The notes beneath the pieces were generated by a model. It ran no database searches. It saw nothing but the letters and a program-made list of their open reading frames with translations, and was not told the DNA's origin. From positions 198,858,174-198,922,173 of the forward strand of contig CAXKWD010000003.1 of the NCBI GenBank assembly GCA_964059195.1: a DNA stretch of 64,000 bases, given 5' to 3'. This DNA is from Ectobius pallidus (lineage: Eukaryota; Arthropoda; Insecta; Blattodea; Ectobiidae). Positions within the stretch are counted from its first letter, which is position 1. The number at the start of each line of letters is the position of its first letter. The position numbers were made by a program, and so were the translations under genes. Of the stretch, positions 57,745 through 64,000 are shown one piece after another.

Positions 57745-58258
57745 ACTGTAAATAGATTATTGGGCAACACTCACCAATGTTTGTTGATCCCTTTGTGAAG
57801 CCGTTGTCAATAGTTGCTTAATCTTGCGTGAAGCCTTCGTCTTCTTGATAAAATAATAAAACACACACATTATATAAAACGTAAACACTAAAAATTGCAA
57901 CTTCACAACAGGAATCACATCACAACGATCTTTGTGATCGTCTAATCACGATCACAAAGACTTCGCGACCGAACATCTCGTCGCTAATATCCACTTGAAA
58001 ACGCGAGTCGTTTTTCTGGTCTCGTGAAACGTTGTGATGTGATTCCTGTTGTGAAGTTGCAATTTTTAGTGTTTACGTTTTATATAATGTGTGTGTTTTA
58101 TTATTTTATTAAGAAGACGAAGGCTTCGCGCAAGATTAAGCAACTATTGACAACGGCTTCACAAAGGGATCAACAAACATTGGTGAGTGTTGCCCAATAA
58201 TCTATTTACAGTACATATCATTCCTCACCATAAGAAGAAGAATGTCATTCAGGAATAG
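57745..58258. mobile_element. 0.5-kb near-palindromic insertion with 12-bp target duplication
   Basis: AATACATCCTGT occurs at 57,733-57,744 and 58,259-58,270. Within the insertion, 57,743-57,938 and 58,032-58,214 are near-perfect inverted repeats ('gtactgtaaatagattattg', 'gggcaacactcaccaatg', 'caacttcacaacaggaatca') around a ~93-nt centre. The centre has its own small hairpin (GATCTTTGTGATCG / CGATCACAAAGA). A ~44-bp non-palindromic right end follows. Removing it rejoins the LINE frame to WGLKQDVLQTIYQGA. Confidence 0.9.
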
Positions 58259-58408
58259 AATACATCCTGTTTGAGACCCCAGTTAATTTTTGTGTTCTTT
58301 GTTAATGCGAACAAGAGCTTCTTACATTTTTCCATTATGTATTCAATGTGTTCGTTGAAATTGAATCTTTTATCAATAATGACCTCCAATTACTTCATTG
58401 TATGGCTG
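58259..58408 (-). pseudogene. Same LINE, upstream segment
   Basis: Minus-strand frames read EVIIDKRFNFNEHIEYIMEK then CKKL and NTKINWGLK, the segment just after a LINE palm domain. It is truncated at 58,408 by the tandem element that follows. Confidence 0.75.
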
Positions 58409-59290
58409 CTTGCGCCGAGTTTTATCATTTTCCGAGATCCGTTATGCGCTTACGGCACGAGTATTGAATGCTATTTTTTGCACGATGATTATTTATATCA
58501 ATTTGTTTATATTAATTGAGATATTAGCTGAAAATATTATGCTTATACACTATTGAAGATGGATGTTATATTTCAGAAAGTGATTTGCATATGTTGGTTG
58601 TTATGGGGACCGAATATTTGTCCTGTTAAAGTCGCCACAAACTGGGGGGGGGGGGCTTGGTCCCGGTCTTCCATAAAGGCTTGTATTATGATGGTTTTAC
58701 TTACGGCACTTGTTTTTTATTTTTACCGCACGGAGTTTTCTTTTGTTTTCATAGCTAACAGATTGCGTGCGGGAATGTCAAGTTACGATCCACGGCAACA
58801 ATATTCGTAAGTACCACTAATTAGTTACGTCGTGCAAAGTAGTACATTGCGATACAAGTGCCGTAAGCGATGCATATGGATCGAGGAAATAGTTTGAAAA
58901 AACGAGGCGCTCGTGCCGAGTTTTTCCAATTATCCGAGATCCGTTATGCTTTACGGCACGTGTATTGCATGCTATTTTTTGCACGATGATTATTTATATC
59001 AATTTAATTATATTAATTGTGATATTACCTGAAAATATTATGTATATACATTCTTGAAGATAGATGTTTATTTCAGAAAGTGATTCGCATGTGTTTGTTG
59101 TTATGCGAACCGAATATTTTTCCTGGGGGGCCTTGTCCATAAAGGCTTGTATTATGAGGTGTGGCGTAATATTCATAACAGCACGGAAACTCTTACCGCA
59201 CATAGCAACAAGATTGCGTGTGGGAATGTCAACTTACGATCCACGGCAACAATATTCGTAAGTACCACTTATTAGTTAAGTCGTGCAAAA
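58409..59290 (+). repeat. Two head-to-tail copies of a ~0.5-kb element (REP5)
   Basis: The second copy (from about 58,905) repeats the first: 'gtgccgagtttt', 'ccgagatccgttatgc', 'ttacggcacg', 'tgcacgatgattatttatat', 'cataaaggcttgtattatga', 'tacgatccacggcaacaata', 'ttcgtaagtaccact'. In copy 1 the right end ('cgtgcaaagtagtac', 'tgccgtaagcgatgc') is a degenerate inverted repeat of the left end. This suggests ~75-bp TIRs. Frames inside have no motif. Confidence 0.8.
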
Positions 59291-60632
59291 AACATTTTTA
59301 ATACAGTGCTTGCATTTAAAAGGTCCGCCATGTTAGCATTGATGCCCAAATCTTCTTTATCATCTGACTGCTCTTTAATAACAGAATACTTTTATTTCAC
59401 TAATGTTGACATAAATTTCTATTTTAACATTATAGATTTTGCTGAGGCATTATAAAGATGTATTGACAAATGGAGATCATTTTGAGCCATAACAGTAACC
59501 ATAGCCTTCTGTAATACTGTAATACCATAGCCTTCTGTCCTCGAGAGCCAATCAAAATGCATAGGGGGCACAGAACATCGGATAATATAATATAGCTGTT
59601 ACTAAATACAGAAGGTATACTTTACTGCAGTCATGTGTTTGCGGAAATACTTTCGTATTCATTACAAGCGAACTTGACAGCAGAAAGACAGCCGGTCTAC
59701 CTAACCAAACTATAAACATAACTTCACTATCTATAGTGTTTCTCTGCCACCCGAAAGCGTATTCCTAATTGCATTACAGAGTAGAGTTATGGGTAACAGA
59801 ACATCAATATAATAAGCCACAGAACACAGAACTATAATAGACGAGAATGTATTACTCACGATAACGACGTAATCACCACAAGAGAAGCCAGTCCGCCGAA
59901 TCCAACCACAATGGCTGAAATATGAAGATACAATTATAAAGCACCATATAGTCACTACTGAATGTATCACACAAAATATAAATAAAATACAGCTTCACAC
60001 AATAGAACATCCACTGTCCGTCATTTCCATGGGCTAATCGAAACAAGATTATTTAAATCGATCGATAAAGACTCGATAGATAACAGCTAATGCCTTTAAT
60101 ACTAAATGAATCGAACACTATGACAAGAATGGCTCTGATCCCCCGTGATTTGCAATTTCAATAATTTGTCTAACAATTGTTAATCTTAATGTATATCTTG
60201 ATATAGGTTTCATTGTAACCTTGTACGACGTTGTAGTAATTTTAGAGGACACTAAGACATTTTATTGTATAACTAGCTGGTTACCCATCTTTCGTACAGG
60301 TAAAAACAAATATTTTGCCCGATTCTTAGCGCTACGCGAGAAACACCACGAGGAAGGGAGACATATTACGATCAATGCCTCCAACTAAAAGGGCCCGTGG
60401 GCCTCAAATCCATCCAATAATTTGTCGTGTAGCCTATTATTATCATAATTATTTATTGCTATTACTAAAAATCATGTTTCTTTGTTGGATCTCTGTAAAG
60501 TGGAAATCAGGCTTTGCTGAACGATCAGCTCTTGTCCGATTCACTCACGATCGTTTGAAATATTTTCCCAATTCATTAAATTTTCACGTCTCTCAATGCA
60601 GTTTCCACAGCCACAGTCCAAATATCTTTTTA
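59291..60632. other. Unassigned stretch
   Basis: About 1.3 kb without recognised gene or repeat. Small frames (for example 59,970-59,731 minus, 60,375-60,653 plus) have no family signature. Confidence 0.4.
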
Positions 60633-61308
60633 CGAAGGGTATTCCGAAAGTAAGTTTCGTCAATGTATGGCAGGAGCGGCGTGTTCACCAGGGGAACCAA
60701 ACAAACGCCAGACGAATCCCCACCCGTGGCTGGTTCCACGACGGAAGTGGCGTCAGCGGAGGAGGCATGACGCAGGCGCACTGCGCCGTAGAAGAGCGAG
60801 TCGCAGTAGACTGGCGTGCCCGCGGGTATTAGTGTACCGCTCACTATGGCACGAGAGATTTGGCGCCACTGCCATGTACCGCTATCTCCCCTCTTTCAAA
60901 CGAGCCATTGCTGCAGCCGCTGAACCTTTTATTGTCCGGGAAGAGCTGTTTGAAATTGATATCCCGATTTCCGTCCCCGCAAAGTGCGGCCTCCACGAAC
61001 CCATCTCGCACAAACCTTATGGAACATCAATTTGTCACTCAAAATGGTCTGTATGGAACCTTTAGTAATGTCAGGAAGCTGAGGTGGAGCAGGCTGTGCG
61101 CCAATTCCTTGCATCGCAGGGCACCGAGTTTTACCACAGTGGGTTCTTCAAACTGATCGCACGCTACGACAAATGTCTCAATGTCGCTGGCGACTATGTC
61201 GAAAAATAGTGCACGGTGTATAGGTCATGCTGGCATGCTGTATTGCTTTTGGGTCAATAAAGTGTCCGTGTGGCAAACTGACGAAACTTACTTTCGGAAT
61301 ACCCCTCG
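60633..61308 (+). mobile_element. Internally deleted mariner with 30-bp TIRs
   Basis: Flanked by TA on both sides. The left end is CGAAGGGTATTCCGAAAGTA and the right end (reverse complement) CGAGGGGTATTCCGAAAGTA, continuing AGTTTCGTCA in both. The plus frame at 61,081-61,209 reads QFLASQGTEFYHSGFFKLIA, RYDKCLNVAGDYVEK and a stop. This is the C-terminus of a mariner transposase (FY..G..KL..RYDKCLN..GDYVEK). The catalytic core (DETW, DNARPH, SPDLAP blocks) is absent. 5' frames (60,667-61,065) have no clear transposase N-terminus. GC content is above its surroundings, suggesting a later arrival than the flanking relics. Confidence 0.9.
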
Positions 61309-62634
61309 TACGCTTTCAAAAGACTAAATGCATTGTTTCGTTCAGAAACAACTTAATCACTTTGCTGTTCTAAATACACACAAGGAGAGCGCAGAAAAGT
61401 TAGATTTGAATTTAGACGATGCTTGTGATTAAGAAAAACCACATGAAGGAAATTATTGGTCAAGGAGAGTAAATCTGATATAAAATAAGGGTGTGGAGAA
61501 CAAGACAAAAAGTCAGAATGGAACGAACAAGTAGAAATAATGAATTAAGAAAAACTGGTTATATCAGAAGGGACAATAAACCAGAAGGAAGGAGTTCGGA
61601 CTGTGTGATAGAGAGAACCTGCTAATAATCTAGGGAAAGAAGAATATGATACGACTGTGACGAATTTTTTGAGAGAACTCCTGTCAGGAGAAAAGAAACA
61701 CAATTCGCAACACGCCGTGCTACATTATTTTGTTTCAGTAGTTACCTAAAACAAAACAAAAATATCTTATGAAACATAATTTCCAATACCTAAATAAAAG
61801 TTTTGGAAATTATTATGATTTTTATAGGAAAAAATGACATTCTCTATGTGTAAATTGGTAGTAAAATTGAAGAAAAAGTAGTTATCACATCTTTTCTCAT
61901 ATCTTTGATGTCGCTCAGAGTTAGTTGTCTTGCTGACAAACTGTCGATTTTGCTTTTGCTTTTTCGCAAATAATCGGCCCTGAAAGAGGGTTTCTCGATG
62001 CTCGACGCTGTAAAAAACCTTGAGGCCTCAAAGCAATCCGGATAATTCGTGATGTGGATAGTTGGAGTTCGGATAATTGGAGTTATATTGTAGTGCCAAT
62101 GACATATTTATAAAATTATCACATATTAGTTTTCCTATATCTTTCCTACAAATGGAGAAGAAAGATCAATGCATGTCTGAAATTTAAGAAGATTTCATGG
62201 TGACCAGACACATTTTTGTGTTTTATTCCAAAAACTATTGACATAATCGAAAACACCAAGCGCTATTTTGTTAGTGATACCCTGTAGAACTTGCAGTAAA
62301 AATTCCAGACTCCTGCGTTAAATCTGCAGAACCCATTTAGTTCTGAATATGTAAAATTACTGTAAAAATAAAAGTATGGGAAAATGTCTTTGCACGATAT
62401 TTAAATGAAAAATGTGTACATGCAGCCTCATTAGAAGTATCCAGCCTTACGACTGAGGCTTATAAAAAATTAATCAACTGCAATATTGCTCTTCTTTTTC
62501 ATGGATAGTCTTCTGGAGGCAATTTCATTTTGTTAAAAATTACCTTTTTTCACGAATAAGATCTAAACATTTAAAGGGTATAGCCTTTTAAATATCGCAT
62601 AATTAGGGAGTCTTAATAGCTATTTATGTATCAA
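61309..62634. other. Unassigned stretch with a possible pogo-type end
   Basis: 'cggataattcgtgatgtg', 'gttcggataattggagtt' and 'atattgtagtg' at about 62,035-62,096 resemble one inverted terminus of a Tigger/pogo element (ATCCGAA words). No partner end was found. The rest is unassigned. Confidence 0.4.
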
Positions 62635-62745
62635 GTACGCAAAATAACGCTTTAGTGGACGAATCTAGTATAGCGGCCGAGGCGAAAGCCGAGGCTGAAA
62701 TACTGGATGAGTCCGCTAAAGTTTTTGCGTACGTGGTGCATACAA
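62635..62745. repeat. Imperfect hairpin with 'CCGCTAAAG' stem
   Basis: 'gtacgcaaaataacgctttagtggac' and 'gtccgctaaagtttttgcgtac' are inverted repeats around ~55 nt containing 'ggccgaggcgaaagccgagg'. Confidence 0.75.
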
Positions 62746-63351
62746 TATTTTTTAGTAAAAGTTCTATAAATTATATGAAATAAAACAAAAAATACCGTAT
62801 AATTAATTATAATGAAAGGCAGTCAGTCATTTCTTTAAGTTATATTGTCATGGCCATCTAGATCATAAAACAATGACCGTACGTAGCAATAACAAATGTG
62901 GTAGTATAGATGCATAATATATGAGTCCCTTGTTTGTAAACAATATTGCATACCAACTAGTATTTATGAAAAGCTTGTGAAAATATAAATGATAATACCG
63001 AGGAAATTTCAATCCAAGCCAGAAACATTGAATTGGAGCTGCTACCAGCAACTTCACGGCAGAAATAGGCTATGAGAAGGGATATATTACGGCATTTAAA
63101 TGCTGTTCGTCCATGGTAAGGAATGTTTTTCAAGTGAACCAAGATGTGAAAAGTTGTTGGCTTATATTTGTTGTCATGTGATGTTGTGGGCTACCGTATT
63201 TTGCAAAAAATCCTGGTAAAGTTTCTGATTATCATAAAGAAACGTGTTGGCTTAAATTTGTTGTTTTATGACCAATTATATGCGTAAATCCATGTTAAAG
63301 TTGGTGTGACTGTCAATGCCGTCTGGGTTTTGTTTATAGATTGCCATGACG
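62746..63351. other. Unassigned stretch
   Basis: No recognised features. Confidence 0.4.
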
Positions 63352-63439
63352 ACTTTAAAGGACAAGGCCGCTAAAATTGCATTTTGAATGCAGTTTGTAT
63401 GCACTTTTATGCAATTTTAGCGGACTTGTCCTTTAAAGT
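63352..63439. repeat. Hairpin with 30-bp arms
   Basis: Left arm 63,352-63,381 (ACTTTAAAGGACAAGGCCGC...) and right arm 63,410-63,439 (...GCGGACTTGTCCTTTAAAGT) are complementary except at one or two positions. The loop is 28 nt. It shares the 'CCGCTAAA' core with the hairpin at 62.64 kb. Confidence 0.9.
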
Positions 63440-63925
63440 GCAGCTTTTCGGCATGTTACCAGTCCGATAAGCAGCTGTTTTAGAGAGCGTGTACTAAAAA
63501 AGTTATTTAGGCACTGAAACTTAGCCAATATACAGTATGCAATATGTTACATAGTGTTATTAAATACGAAAAACAAATAAATAATGCTAATTTTGACCAA
63601 AAATTCACCCCTTACCCTCTCAAGTTCAGTTAATTCATCTGGCCACGAGATTTCTAGGCCAATAAATTAGGCTATTTGTACATTAATTTTGTTAGATTTT
63701 TTCTAAATTCGCTAGTAGGATTTTATATACATGTTGAAATGAATCATGTGTGACGCCATCACTACGTGGCTCGAGCATGAAGACGCAAGCCAGCATGATT
63801 GCTGTGGGAACGGCCCATTTGGCCGAATAACGGGATCGCTTGTACGGGAGAAGGCGCTTTCTCAGGGAACCCAATGGAGTGAACAGAACCCTGCCAGGGA
63901 GATTCCAAGAATATTAATACTCCTG
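63440..63925. other. Unassigned stretch
   Basis: No recognised features. Confidence 0.4.
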
Positions 63926-64000
63926 ACTTATGGAGCAGAAAAGTGGACCAACAACTGCCTACCTCTTCCTCTTAATAAAATTAAACACAATGAACTCCTG
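63926..64000 (+). pseudogene. Possible LINE reverse transcriptase fragment at window edge
   Basis: The plus frame from about 63,914 reads ILILLTYGAEKWTNN, resembling the LTYGAETW motif after the palm domain of RTE/CR1-like LINEs. Only ~25 codons are visible before the window ends, so the call is tentative. Confidence 0.45.

Overview
This 64 kb window looks like a non-coding, transposon-saturated stretch of a large, AT-rich arthropod genome. Several things point to an insect, with a cockroach or other blattodean as best guess (inference, not proven). The recurrent LINE C-terminus at 1.6 and 7.5 kb has an (AAGT)n tail of a type I associate with Periplaneta. There are many tRNA-derived SINEs, (ATT)n/(AAT)n tracts and frequent 'aggcctac' words. 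I found no intact host gene, no convincing exon chain, no rRNA and no functional tRNA. Every translatable stretch that I recognise is a broken piece of a mobile element.

Layout. 0-8 kb: an R1-like LINE end with a tandem-repeat 3' UTR, two other LINE ends, the first copy of an ~0.85 kb repeat (called REP1 here), an (AAT)n/(ATT)n inverted microsatellite and a ~1 kb repeat (REPX). 8-13 kb: a 0.22 kb MITE, a REP1-related element with a (GTAT)n tail and a pogo-like MITE. 13.7-16.4 kb: palindrome P1. 16.7-28 kb: LINE fragments, a hAT-type non-autonomous element with a clean 8-bp target duplication, a second pogo-like MITE copy, tRNA-like repeat units, an A/T-only tract and a hairpin repeat. 28.4-32.2 kb: a CR1/Jockey-type LINE broken first by an array of ~150-bp tandem units and then by a mariner, which itself holds another inverted-repeat element. 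32-38 kb: further MITEs (Harbinger-like, hAT-like), SINEs and a mariner end. 38.2-41.0 kb: palindrome P2. 41.1-52.3 kb: a pogo-like relic holding two tandem REP1 copies, several SINEs (two with clear target duplications), another REP1 copy, a second tandem-unit array and a hAT MITE. 52.3-64 kb: a pair of ~0.85 kb direct repeats, a LINE interrupted by a 0.5 kb near-palindrome with a 12-bp target duplication, a tandem pair of ~0.5 kb elements, a deleted mariner and small hairpins.

The most interesting signal is shared by P1, P2 and the 30.5-31.6 kb mariner. In each, the 3' terminus of an element, including the C-terminal coding region, is duplicated in inverted orientation and replaces the normal 5' end. 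P1 and P2 also carry two parts of the same uncharacterised protein family. It has an acidic EEAD...(N/P)D.D region followed by a Cys-rich CXC-like tail, and both elements have a terminal GTCCC(C)TGT motif. This suggests one DNA-transposon-like family that repeatedly decays into kilobase fold-backs.
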